Of a stretch of 64,000 nt of DNA, positions 56,361 to 64,000 are shown one piece after another. Where the stretch lies: assembly GCF_900113735.1 (NCBI RefSeq), contig NZ_FOQM01000012.1, positions 1-64,000 of the forward strand, written 5' to 3'. The stretch is from Bradyrhizobium sp. Gha (GTDB taxonomy: Bacteria > Pseudomonadota > Alphaproteobacteria > Rhizobiales > Xanthobacteraceae). The notes below the pieces were generated by a model. That model did no database searches. It had not been told where the DNA came from and worked only from the letters and a program-made list of their open reading frames with translations. The position numbers were made by a program, and so were the translations under genes. Position 1 is the stretch's first letter; the number at the start of each line of letters is the position of its first letter.

Positions 56361-58097
56361 CTATTTGCTGTCCATGCGCCAGGCGCCGTCCCAATCGGCC
56401 GCCGGCGGACTGGTCTCGAACTGCGCGGTGCGCGCGAGCATCGCGCGCGACGGGCCATCGCCGGGGATGCTCTCGAGCGCAGCGTTGAACGCGGTGCGTG
56501 CGTCGTCGAAGCGGCGCGCGCGATAAGCGGCAAGGCCCTCAGCGTAGCGCGCGCGCAGGCTCTCCTGCGCCGAAGCAAGTGCAGCCGCGCGGCCCATCAC
56601 TTCGAACACCGGCTGCGGCGTGCTCTGTCCCACCACGGCAAGGCGATCGATCTCGCGCAATTCGAGCCGCGATCCGATCGCCTCGGCCGTGGCCTGCGAG
56701 ATCAGGATTCGCGTACCGTAGACCTTGTTGGCGGCCTCCAGGCGCGAGGCGAGATTCACGGCGTCGCCCATCACCGTGAAGCTCATCATCAGCTCGGAGC
56801 CGATGCTGCCGGTCAGGACCTCGCCGGTGGCAATGCCGATGCGCAGGTCGCAGGGTACCGGCATGGAGCGGATGCCGAGCAGATCCGGGAGTTGCTTCTG
56901 CAGCGCCGGCACCTGATCGGCCATGTCGATCGCCGAGAGACCCGCGAGCAGCGCCTGCTCGTCCTCCTCGATGAAGGGCGGGCCCCAATAGGACATGATG
57001 GCGTCGCCGATGTATTTGTCGATCACACCGCGGTTGTGCCTGATAGGGCCGGACATCACGGTGAAATAGTGGTTCATCACCTTGACGAGACCGCGCGGGG
57101 TCATGCCCTCGCTCATCGAGGTGAAGCCGCTCATGTCGCAAAACATGATGGTCATCACCCTGCGCTGACCGTCGATGGCGACTTCGGGCTTGTCGATCAG
57201 GCCCTGCACCACCTTGGGATCGATGTAGCGGCCAAAGGTCTCGCGAATGCGCTCGTTGTGGCGCAGCTGCTCGATCATGCGATTGAAGGCCGCCGCGAGT
57301 TCGCCGATCTCATCCTGGGTCGAGACGGTGATGCTCTTGTCGAAGCGGCCGGCCTCGACCTCGCGGGCACCGGCGAGCAGCAGCCGCACCGGACGGGTGA
57401 TGCCGCCCGAGACGAGCAGCGCAAAGGCAAATCCGACGACGGCTGCGAGCAGCGTCACGATGCCCGAGATGATGATCGCCTGCCGCTGGTGGCGGACCAC
57501 CGTCGACGTACTCGCGTAGACCTGCTTGAGCATGTCGGCGCGTGTCGCGTCGATCCTCTGGTTGAACTGATCGCGCAGCGCATCGATGTGCTCCAGCGTG
57601 CTGCGCGCCTCCACCATCTGCTTGGCCTCGATCTGCTTGAGGAGTTTGGCGTGGTCCTCATTCATGCCCTGGCGCAGTTCGTGGACGGCGGTCTCGATGC
57701 GGGTGTCGATCCGTGCCAGCGCGGCATTGTCCGACGGCGTCCTGGGATCGTCGATGATCGCGTTGATCAGCTTTTGCGCGGCCGAGCTCTCTTCCTCGAT
57801 CTTGCGGTCGGCCTCCTCGAACTCCTTGAGGCGCGCCGCATAGGCCTCCTCGTCCGTCGAGTCCTGCATCTTCACCATGACCATCCGCCGCAACGCCAGC
57901 GCGCGCTCCAGCGAGCGGATATTGGCGCGCGCCAGATCGCCATAGGCCGGTATGTAGCGGTTGGTCAGCTCGTCCAGGAGGATGCCGACCTGGCTCGACA
58001 TCACCATCGACAGGATCGAGGTGACGAGCATCAGGACGATCAATCCGAGGGCGATGCCGACGATCTTGCGCCGGATCGACTGGTTGAAAAGCGGCAT
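56361..58097 (-). CDS. Membrane adenylate/guanylate cyclase with HAMP
   Basis: 578 residues: an N-terminal helix (about 10-32), a periplasmic four-helix-type region (35-195), a second helix (195-220), HAMP (TRPVRLLLAGAREVEAGRFDK), then a class III cyclase domain (about 315-490) with VMTIMFCDMSGFTSMSE, GVIDKYIGDAIMSYWGPP and GDAVNLASRLEAANKVYG holding both metal Asp. A C-terminal ~70-residue TPR-like helix follows. It is the second full cyclase in the window. ATG at 58097; upstream it faces the lytic transglycosylase gene. Confidence 0.93.
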   Translation of the reverse strand: MPLFNQSIRRKIVGIALGLIVLMLVTSILSMVMSSQVGILLDELTNRYIPAYGDLARANIRSLERALALRRMVMVKMQDSTDEEAYAARLKEFEEADRKIEEESSAAQKLINAIIDDPRTPSDNAALARIDTRIETAVHELRQGMNEDHAKLLKQIEAKQMVEARSTLEHIDALRDQFNQRIDATRADMLKQVYASTSTVVRHQRQAIIISGIVTLLAAVVGFAFALLVSGGITRPVRLLLAGAREVEAGRFDKSITVSTQDEIGELAAAFNRMIEQLRHNERIRETFGRYIDPKVVQGLIDKPEVAIDGQRRVMTIMFCDMSGFTSMSEGMTPRGLVKVMNHYFTVMSGPIRHNRGVIDKYIGDAIMSYWGPPFIEEDEQALLAGLSAIDMADQVPALQKQLPDLLGIRSMPVPCDLRIGIATGEVLTGSIGSELMMSFTVMGDAVNLASRLEAANKVYGTRILISQATAEAIGSRLELREIDRLAVVGQSTPQPVFEVMGRAAALASAQESLRARYAEGLAAYRARRFDDARTAFNAALESIPGDGPSRAMLARTAQFETSPPAADWDGAWRMDSK

Positions 58098-58419
58098 GAG
58101 GTGTGGGCAAAGGCTGAAAAACTGGTCCGGGAACTCAATACACCGGATTTCCCCCGGGGAACACGCGCAATCGAGGCGCTCGCGGCGCTGGGAGGCACCC
58201 GCAACCGTGGCGCGAGGCCCGATCGTTAACAAAGGCTAAAGCCGCCGCCCCTTCGCGTATGCGCGGTTCCCAAGTTCCAATCCGTATTTTGCCGCATTGT
58301 TGCGGCAGCGTGATCAATGCGAAACGATGTCGTGGCATCGTTTTGGTGTCGTTTTTGATTCTCAAGCCGCATGTCGTCGCGGACCTTGGTTTGTAGTGGT
58401 TTCGCAGGGGGACCATCGA

Positions 58420-60603
58420 ATGAACCAGTGCCTACGCTCGCTCGCGTGTGTCGTTGCCGTGGCCGCTTTGGCCCTCCTTCCCACCGAGCTGGCGGCAAAG
58501 AGCAGCCACAAATCATCCGCGTCGAAGAAAACGCATGAGGCGAAGGCCGGCAAGCCGCGCCATGCCGCCGGCAGCAGGCACGGCAAACACGCCGAGGCCA
58601 AGCGCAAGTCGAAGAAGCAGGAGGTCGAGCCCGCCGACAAGCCGGCGCCGCCGGCCCTGACGGGCGACCTCGCCGCGCTGAAAGACGCCATCGACCTCGC
58701 GCGCAAGGGCAAGACCGATGACGCAGGCGCGGCCCGCGACCGCATCGCCGATCCCGCCGGACAAAAGCTCGCCGACTGGTTCATGCTGCGCCATTCCGAG
58801 AGCACTGCGCCGTTCAAGCGTTACGCCGCCTTCCTCGCCGCCAATCCGGACTGGCCGAGTGCTGCGCTGCTGCGCAAACGCGCCGAGGCGCGGCTGTGGC
58901 AGGAGAAGAGCGACGCCGCCACCGTGCACGCCTTCACGATGGACCGGCCGATCAGCGCCAAGGGCAATTTCGCGCTCGCGCGCGTGCTGATCACTGAGGG
59001 CGACAGCGTCAGGGCCGCGCGTCTCGTGCGCGAGGCCTGGCGCTCGGAGGAACTGTCCGAACGCAGTGAGGAAGATTCTTACGAAGCCTTCCACGATCTC
59101 CTGACCTCTGAGGATCATCGCGCCCGCATGGACATGCGCCTCGGGGCCAAGGATTACGCCGGCGCACGGCGTGCCGCAAAACGTCTCGGCGACGGCGCGC
59201 TCGCGATCGTCAAGGCCTGCGCCGCCGTCAACGGCAAGGCCGACAAGGCCAAGGATTATCTCGAGGACGTGCCAGCCGACGCACGCCGCGACCTCGGCTA
59301 TGTCCTGTGCCGGGCGCAATGGCATCTCCAGAAGGACCACGTCGACGATGCGGCCGAAGTGATCCTCGCAGCCGCGCCCGACACGATGGCGGATCAGGAC
59401 ACCGACGCGTGGTGGCGCGAAAGGCGCCTGCTGGCGCGAAAACTGCTCGACCAGGGCAAATTCAAAACCGCCTACGACGTGGTACGAACGGCCGCGGTGC
59501 CGGAGAAGGAGGTCTATCGCGTCGACTATCACTTCATGTGCGGCTGGATTGCGCTGCGCTATCTCGACGATCCCAAAACCGCGATGGCGCATTTCGCGGC
59601 GATCGACGAAGGCTCCGCCAATCCGATTGCTTTGTCGCGCGCCCATTACTGGCGCGGCCGTGCGGCCGAAGCCATGGGGGCCACGACCGATGCGCGCATG
59701 AGCTACAAGGCCGCCGCGCGCTATTCGACCGCCTATTACGGCCAGCTCGCCCGCGCCAGGCTCGGCCTCGACGGAATCGAGCTGCGCGCGCCCTCACCCG
59801 TGCTGGCCGCAGCCGACACCCCTCAGGCCGACGAGCGCGTGCGAGCCGCCGACATGCTGTACGGCATCGGCGAGCGCGACGTGGTGGTCTACTATGCCGA
59901 GGATTTCGCCAAGGAGAGCACCGACGTCTCGGCGCTCGAAGCGCTCGGCGAGCTCGCCAGACGACATAACGATGCGCGCGTCATGCTGGAGGTCGGCAAG
60001 TCGGCGCTCGCACATGGGCTCGCGCTCGACCATTACGCCTTCCCGACCATCGGCATCCCCGAGCACAAGCAGGTCGCGCCCGCGATCGAGACCAGCGTGA
60101 TCTATTCGGTGGCGCGCACCGAGAGCTCGTTCGACCAGCGCGACAAATCGGCTGCCAATGCCGTCGGCCTGATGCAGGTTACGCCGGAGGCCGGCCGCGA
60201 CACCGCAAAGCGCTTCGGCGTGACCTTTGATTGGGACAGGATGGTTTCCGATCCCGTCTACAACACGCAGATGGGCGCAGCAGAACTCAGCGCGCTCCTA
60301 TCGGAATATCGCGGCAACCAGATCATGACCTTCGCCGGCTACAATGCCGGCCGCGGCCGCGTGCGCGAATGGGTGCAGGCGCACGGCGACCCGCGCGATC
60401 CCAGGGTCGATCCGGTCGACTGGGTCGAGCGCATTCCGCTTTCGGAGACGCGCAACTACGTCCAGCGCGTGATGGAGAACGTGCTGGTCTACCGCGCGCG
60501 GTTCGAGGGCAACGGCATGGTCGCCGGCAAGAGCGACCAGCGCGTGGTGACGCACGAAATCGGCGCAACAGCCCCCGTGGCTGCCGCAGCACCCGCTCCC
60601 TAG
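58420..60603 (+). CDS. Slt-type lytic transglycosylase
   Basis: 727 residues. A signal (MNQCLRSLACVVAVAALALLPTELAA) precedes a basic Ser/Lys-rich linker (to about 85), a long all-helical superhelix like Slt70 (about 90-540), and a C-terminal SLT goose-lysozyme-fold domain with catalytic Glu in SVARTESSFDQRDKSAANAV, then GLMQVTPEAG and AGYNAGRGRVREW. AGGGGGA sits before the ATG at 58420. It acts on peptidoglycan in the periplasm, releasing anhydromuropeptides, and is a second transglycosylase beside the MltB-type protein at 7360. Confidence 0.95.
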   Translation: MNQCLRSLACVVAVAALALLPTELAAKSSHKSSASKKTHEAKAGKPRHAAGSRHGKHAEAKRKSKKQEVEPADKPAPPALTGDLAALKDAIDLARKGKTDDAGAARDRIADPAGQKLADWFMLRHSESTAPFKRYAAFLAANPDWPSAALLRKRAEARLWQEKSDAATVHAFTMDRPISAKGNFALARVLITEGDSVRAARLVREAWRSEELSERSEEDSYEAFHDLLTSEDHRARMDMRLGAKDYAGARRAAKRLGDGALAIVKACAAVNGKADKAKDYLEDVPADARRDLGYVLCRAQWHLQKDHVDDAAEVILAAAPDTMADQDTDAWWRERRLLARKLLDQGKFKTAYDVVRTAAVPEKEVYRVDYHFMCGWIALRYLDDPKTAMAHFAAIDEGSANPIALSRAHYWRGRAAEAMGATTDARMSYKAAARYSTAYYGQLARARLGLDGIELRAPSPVLAAADTPQADERVRAADMLYGIGERDVVVYYAEDFAKESTDVSALEALGELARRHNDARVMLEVGKSALAHGLALDHYAFPTIGIPEHKQVAPAIETSVIYSVARTESSFDQRDKSAANAVGLMQVTPEAGRDTAKRFGVTFDWDRMVSDPVYNTQMGAAELSALLSEYRGNQIMTFAGYNAGRGRVREWVQAHGDPRDPRVDPVDWVERIPLSETRNYVQRVMENVLVYRARFEGNGMVAGKSDQRVVTHEIGATAPVAAAAPAP

Positions 60604-60680
60604 TCGACGCCGCCGGGGCTGGACGCCGGCGCCCTCCGAGATTGCGTTGCTGCGGCTTCCACGCGAGTGCAGTCGCGCAG

Positions 60681-61022
60681 CTAGGTGTCACCTCCCTCCG
60701 TCGTGATCAGATCGCGACCGTCCAGATATGCGCCGGCCAAGGCTCTCGCGAAGGTCCAGCCCAGCATCGTGCAGCTCCAGCATGAGACGGCACTCAGGAC
60801 CGCCAACAACTCGATCATGTTCAAGGCAGCCGGTCCTTTGCGCCCAGGCATCCACCACGGCATCAACAGCGTCGCGTGTTCGCCGCGCCGATAGCAATCG
60901 TAGTCACAGTAACGCAGCTGTGTCCGCGCGTGACGAACGTAGCCTGACTGGATCAACCGCGAGCATGTGCTGCACGTCGCCGCGCTTGACGGGGGCTCGT
61001 GATTGACCAGCACGAATTTCAT
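60681..61022 (-). CDS. Small Cys-rich membrane protein (third of overlapping operon)
   Basis: 113 residues: MKFVLVNHEPPSSAATCSTC, then GYVRHARTQLRYCDYDCY, a Cys4-like zinc-binding pattern, and a hydrophobic segment (LNMIELLAVLSAVSCW, then FARALAGAYL). Its first ~45 residues match the product of the upstream overlapping gene. The ATG overlaps that stop by four bases (ATGA). Unknown function, but conserved in appearance. Confidence 0.75.
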   Translation of the reverse strand: MKFVLVNHEPPSSAATCSTCSRLIQSGYVRHARTQLRYCDYDCYRRGEHATLLMPWWMPGRKGPAALNMIELLAVLSAVSCWSCTMLGWTFARALAGAYLDGRDLITTEGGDT

Positions 61023-61207
61023 GACGCCGCCCTCACGCGATCTTCCGCGAAGGTCTCGCAGAACAACGTGTAGCACCGATAATCGCAATACGGCAGACGG
61101 GTCGCCATATCGCGGAGATAGCTGCCGCTGATCGCCTCGCAGCACTGCATGCACCAAGTCTGCCGAGACGGGGTCCGGCCATTCACCAGCACGAAGGCGA
61201 ATTTCAT
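61019..61207 (-). CDS. Small Cys-rich protein (second of overlapping operon)
   Basis: 62 residues, MKFAFVLVNGRTPSRQTWCM followed by QCCEAISGSYLRDMATRLPYCDYRCYTL. The CxxC/CDYxCY array resembles a short zinc or treble-clef knuckle and is paralogous to the start of the downstream protein. The start overlaps the upstream stop and its stop overlaps the downstream start, each by ATGA. Unknown function. Confidence 0.75.
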   Translation of the reverse strand: MKFAFVLVNGRTPSRQTWCMQCCEAISGSYLRDMATRLPYCDYRCYTLFCETFAEDRVRAAS

Positions 61208-61596
61208 GTCGCACCTCCCAAAGCGAAGCAGTAGACGCTGTCCAACGGAGACAGAGCCGGCGGTGGGGCGCAAAGATGGTTTCGGCCGTCCGGATTATCC
61301 CTGTTCCGCTCGACTTTTTGCGGCGGAACCGGGATGTATCTTCCGTCCTCCCTGCGCCGCGCATAGATCTGGCCGTCGACGTATTTGATGTCGGTCGGAT
61401 AACAGTCAGCGCTGTTGCAGCAACTGAGACTCGGGTTATCAGGCATGCGCCAGGTCGAATAGAACTTCTCGTGCAGCGCCTGGTCCTGGGGTGGATGCTG
61501 GCGATGAACAGCACCGTTTCCCGTCTCCTGCGCCTGGATTGTCGCGGTGGAGCACAAGAGAACGATCGAGCACAGGAGCTTGCATGAGCGGTTCAA
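61204..61596 (-). CDS. Secreted small protein (first of overlapping operon)
   Basis: 130 residues from a TTG start at 61596 with GGGAG ten bases upstream. A signal peptide (MNRSCKLLCSIVLLCSTATIQAQ) leads to a mature domain with SLSCCNSADCYPTDIKYVDG, RREDGRYIPVPPQK and NHLCAPPPA; four mature Cys probably form disulfides. An in-frame ATG does not exist near the signal. Similar proteins, also known from rhizobial genomes, are of unknown function. It is the head of a three-gene chain. Confidence 0.75.
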   Translation of the reverse strand: MNRSCKLLCSIVLLCSTATIQAQETGNGAVHRQHPPQDQALHEKFYSTWRMPDNPSLSCCNSADCYPTDIKYVDGQIYARRREDGRYIPVPPQKVERNRDNPDGRNHLCAPPPALSPLDSVYCFALGGAT

Positions 61597-61651
61597 GGCA
61601 TGGGCTCCCGGATCAGGCCTGCGGAACGATGTCAGCTCTTCCAGTTCAGCC

Positions 61652-61861
61652 TCACGCGCACTGAGCTCGAAACAACCACCGGCGGTCGCGTTCGCGGCGT
61701 GTGCGGAAGCGGTCGACGCACTTCTTGGAACAGAGCGCAGTGCGCCACGAGTAGTAGCGGATCAAACCAAATTTGCCGCCGCACACCGCACAGCCTTTGG
61801 CTGAAGAGCACGGTCTGCACTCGGATTGGCCAACCTCAGGAAGTACGGATGCATCACACAT
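61652..61861 (-). CDS. Small Cys-rich protein near the overlapping operon
   Basis: 69 residues with an ATG at 61861. The sequence CAVCGGKFGLIRYYSWRTAL, then CSKKCVDRF, has a CxxC plus CxxxC pattern like a zinc knuckle; a basic tail follows. It lies 55 bases upstream of the secreted-protein gene, in the same direction, so could be first in one transcript. Unknown function. Confidence 0.65.
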   Translation of the reverse strand: MCDASVLPEVGQSECRPCSSAKGCAVCGGKFGLIRYYSWRTALCSKKCVDRFRTRRERDRRWLFRAQCA

Positions 61862-62261
61862 TGTTGTCTCCCTTTGTTGCTTGCCGTTACGCCCGCTTGC
61901 GACTGGCTGATCGACATTCCCCGATTGGTCGTGAGGTTAGTCCGCTGGCCACGAAGCGCTCAATTGTACGGAGGTAAATGACCGGCATGACTAGGGTTGG
62001 AGGAGCTATACGTAGGTTTGTCCGTAGTCGCCCGGGGCTTCCGCGCTCGTTCATGTTCAACGAGACGGCGCACGATGCTCCGGCTGCACGGTGACCGTGA
62101 GAATCCTGCTGACGCGGCTTAGCTGATGTGCCGCGATGGCGAAGCGCCAACGGGACGACGGGGCAAGCGTCGTAATGGCCATCGGGCTCTGGCCGGAATT
62201 GCCCCTCTGGCGGCAACGTGCTCTACTTATGTGCACGCAGAGAGCGGCGGGAGCGTCTGCG
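61862..62261. other. 400-base intergenic region before the sensor kinase
   Basis: It separates the minus-strand Cys-rich genes from the plus-strand histidine kinase and should hold divergent promoters. A possible minus-strand 41-codon frame (62057-62179, start [20 protein letters not shown]) looks somewhat protein-like, but has no other support. Confidence 0.4.
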
Positions 62262-64000
62262 ATGAAGAATGGGCGGGCAGCAACGTTCGGGAAGTCGGCC
62301 GCGCAATTCCTTGTCGGCTGCGTCAGGCAAACTGTCGCCGTTAAGCCGCATACCAAACCCGATGGCGACTTGCTGGAGGCCGTCAAGCAGTGGCAGCAAG
62401 TCTTCGAGCACAATCCGGTCATGTACTTCATGGTCGATCCGGCAGGAACTGTGGTCAACGTAAACACGTTCGGCGCGGCGGAACTGGGCTATACGGCCGC
62501 AGAGCTGATCGGCCGATCGGTGCTGGATGTCTTCTTCGCCGAAGATCGCGACTTTGTCCGCGCGTGTGTTGCACTGTGTCTCGAGACGGTCGATCAATCC
62601 CACACCTGGGAAATCCGGAAAGTTCGCAAGGATGGCTCGGTGCTCTGGGTGCGCGAGAACGCCAAGACCATGCTGCGGGCCGATGGCGGACCCATCGTGC
62701 TGGTCGCCTGCGAGAACATCACGGCGCGCAAGGAAGCGGAGAATGCTCTGCAACAGAGCGAAGCCTATCTCGCCCAGGCGCAGGAATTGAGCCACACCGG
62801 TAGTTTCGGCTGGAGCGCAGCAACCGGCGAGATCACGTGGTCCAAGGAGACGTATCGCATCTTCGCCTGCGATGAGAACTCCAAGCCGAAGATCCCGGTC
62901 ATGCTCGAGCGGATCCATCCGGAGGACCGGCTCGACGTGCAACTGACCACGGGCCGGGCGGCGCGCGAGGGAAAGGACTACGACCACGAATACCGGCTCC
63001 TGATGCCCGATGGTTCCATCAAGTACGTTCGAGCGGTGGCCCGCGCCACGCGAGATTCCGCCGGTCACGTGGGGTTTGTGGGCTCGGTGAGCGACATCAC
63101 CGCGACCAAAGAGGCAGAGCGCAGGCTGCGCGAGAGCGAGCAGCGCTTTCGCGATTATGCCGAAACCGCATCCGACTGGTTCTGGGAGACGGGGCCAGAC
63201 CACCGCGTCACCCTGATATCGGAACACACCGATTCCGTCGCGATGCCGGCGGGCCTGATCGGGCTTACGCGTTGGGACATCGCTCCGGACGCGGATCTCG
63301 AACCCGAAAAATGGCGGCAACATCGGGCCGCGCTCGACGCCCACCTCCCGTTCCGCGACCTGGTGTATCGCAGCAGGGACCGCAACGGACAGCCGATCTA
63401 CGTCCGGACCAGCGGCAAGCCGTTCTTCGACGCCGACGGTGCTTTTCTGGGCTACCGTGGCGTCTGCACCGACATCACTGCGGCGATCCGAGCCGATCAG
63501 GCCGAAGAGGCGTTGCGCAAGGCGCAAGCCGAGCTCGCCCATGTAACGCGCGTCACGACGCTGGGCGAGCTGACGGCTTCGATCGCCCATGAAATCAACC
63601 AGCCGCTCGCCGCACTGATCGCAAATGCCGATGCCTGCCTCACCTGGCTGCAGCGGAGTCCGCCCGATTTCAAAGCGGCCCGCCGCTCCCTGGAATGGAT
63701 CATCGAGGACGGCACGCGTGCAAGCGACGTGATCCGTCACGTTCGGGCTCTCGCCAAGCGGACCGACATCGAGATGGTTCCACTCGACGCCAACGCGGTG
63801 GTGCGCGAGGCCGTCGCGCTCGTTCAGCGCGAGATGGCCAGCCACGCCGTGTCGGTGCGAATGGAGCTGTCGTCCGTCCTGCCCAAGATCTTTGGCGACC
63901 GTATCCAACTGCAGCAGGTCCTGATCAACCTGATCATGAACGGCATCGAGGCCATGGAAGGCGTCGATGATCGCCCGCGCGAACTGGCCATCCACTCGGC
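62262..64000 (+). CDS. Multi-PAS sensor histidine kinase (cut by window end)
   Basis: About 579 residues are present and the frame is still open at base 64000. Three PAS regions (about 30-160, 175-290 and 295-410; [48 protein letters not shown]) precede a HisKA-like domain with His in [20 protein letters not shown] and the beginning of HATPase_c ([16 protein letters not shown], the N box). There is no N-terminal membrane helix or signal in the portion seen, so it is probably cytoplasmic. GGGAG lies nine bases before the ATG. The domain set resembles FixL-type or NtrB-like kinases; whether a PAS binds haem is unknown. Confidence 0.88.
   Translation, partial: MKNGRAATFGKSAAQFLVGCVRQTVAVKPHTKPDGDLLEAVKQWQQVFEHNPVMYFMVDPAGTVVNVNTFGAAELGYTAAELIGRSVLDVFFAEDRDFVRACVALCLETVDQSHTWEIRKVRKDGSVLWVRENAKTMLRADGGPIVLVACENITARKEAENALQQSEAYLAQAQELSHTGSFGWSAATGEITWSKETYRIFACDENSKPKIPVMLERIHPEDRLDVQLTTGRAAREGKDYDHEYRLLMPDGSIKYVRAVARATRDSAGHVGFVGSVSDITATKEAERRLRESEQRFRDYAETASDWFWETGPDHRVTLISEHTDSVAMPAGLIGLTRWDIAPDADLEPEKWRQHRAALDAHLPFRDLVYRSRDRNGQPIYVRTSGKPFFDADGAFLGYRGVCTDITAAIRADQAEEALRKAQAELAHVTRVTTLGELTASIAHEINQPLAALIANADACLTWLQRSPPDFKAARRSLEWIIEDGTRASDVIRHVRALAKRTDIEMVPLDANAVVREAVALVQREMASHAVSVRMELSSVLPKIFGDRIQLQQVLINLIMNGIEAMEGVDDRPRELAIHS

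Noticed and set aside
61204-61596. ATG start for the secreted protein gene
   Set aside because: The nearest upstream ATGs are out of frame, so TTG at 61596 is used.
62223-63995. 590-codon minus-strand open frame
   Set aside because: The plus strand encodes a clear PAS-PAS-PAS-HisKA protein through the same bases, so this is a shadow.

Overview
The window reads as chromosomal DNA of a Bradyrhizobium-like alphaproteobacterium (order Hyphomicrobiales). This rests on the high GC content, the gene complement (TrmFO, ScpAB beside TatABC, an ExoR-like Sel1 protein, CbtAB, MctP, many class III cyclases) and dispersed palindromic intergenic repeats of the kind common in that genus. The genus is inferred from recalled gene families; no search was run.

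Layout. 1-560: the end of an IS630-family transposase and a palindromic repeat. 596-3928: a lone ABC-type AAA ATPase, a double PPC-domain protein and an acyl-CoA synthetase. 4.1-9.4 kb: small envelope genes, a decayed gene, two tandem small GNATs, a lytic transglycosylase and a DUF1127 protein. 9.5-15.2 kb: trmFO, a kinase-like protein fused to an adenylation-type C-terminal domain, a CAP protein, a class V aminotransferase and threonine ammonia-lyase. 15.2-19.6 kb (minus): yajC-secD-secF followed by homologues of two mitochondrial complex I assembly factors (Mth938/NDUFAF3-like and squalene-synthase/NDUFAF6-like). 20.9-35.2 kb (minus): a long housekeeping block dgt-argS-SPOR-(nagZ remnant)-scpA-scpB-tatA-tatB-tatC-serS-hypothetical-surE-pcm-nlpD, interrupted only by a plus-strand receiver protein.

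35.2-50.2 kb is mixed: erpA, an alpha/beta-hydrolase scrap, a monooxygenase-like protein, a DUF1059 protein, a 1086-residue zinc-ribbon/cyclase/ATPase regulator, mctP with its DUF3311 partner, a class II glutamine amidotransferase facing an Lrp/AsnC regulator, a hybrid histidine kinase, xthA, an exoR-like gene and ilvD. 50.6-54.7 kb is a metal-handling island: rcnR-rcnA with a recognisable operator, a MerR regulator divergent from a Cys-Cys membrane protein, and a cbtA/cbtB pair. 54.7-61.9 kb holds many small, often Cys-containing proteins of unknown function around a second membrane adenylate/guanylate cyclase and a large Slt-type lytic transglycosylase. The window ends inside a multi-PAS sensor histidine kinase.

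Themes: envelope biogenesis and export (Sec, Tat, NlpD, three lysis or division-related proteins), cyclic-nucleotide and two-component signalling, and nickel/cobalt efflux. Several genes show internal deletions that leave both ends recognisable (a Tat-signal protein, nagZ, a Cj0069-type ATP-grasp gene). No tRNA, rRNA, CRISPR array or prophage was seen. The most distinctive items are the kinase/adenylation-C fusion, the complex I assembly-factor pair in the sec operon, the rewritten nagZ in the scp operon, and a tightly overlapped operon of small Cys-rich proteins at 60681-61596.
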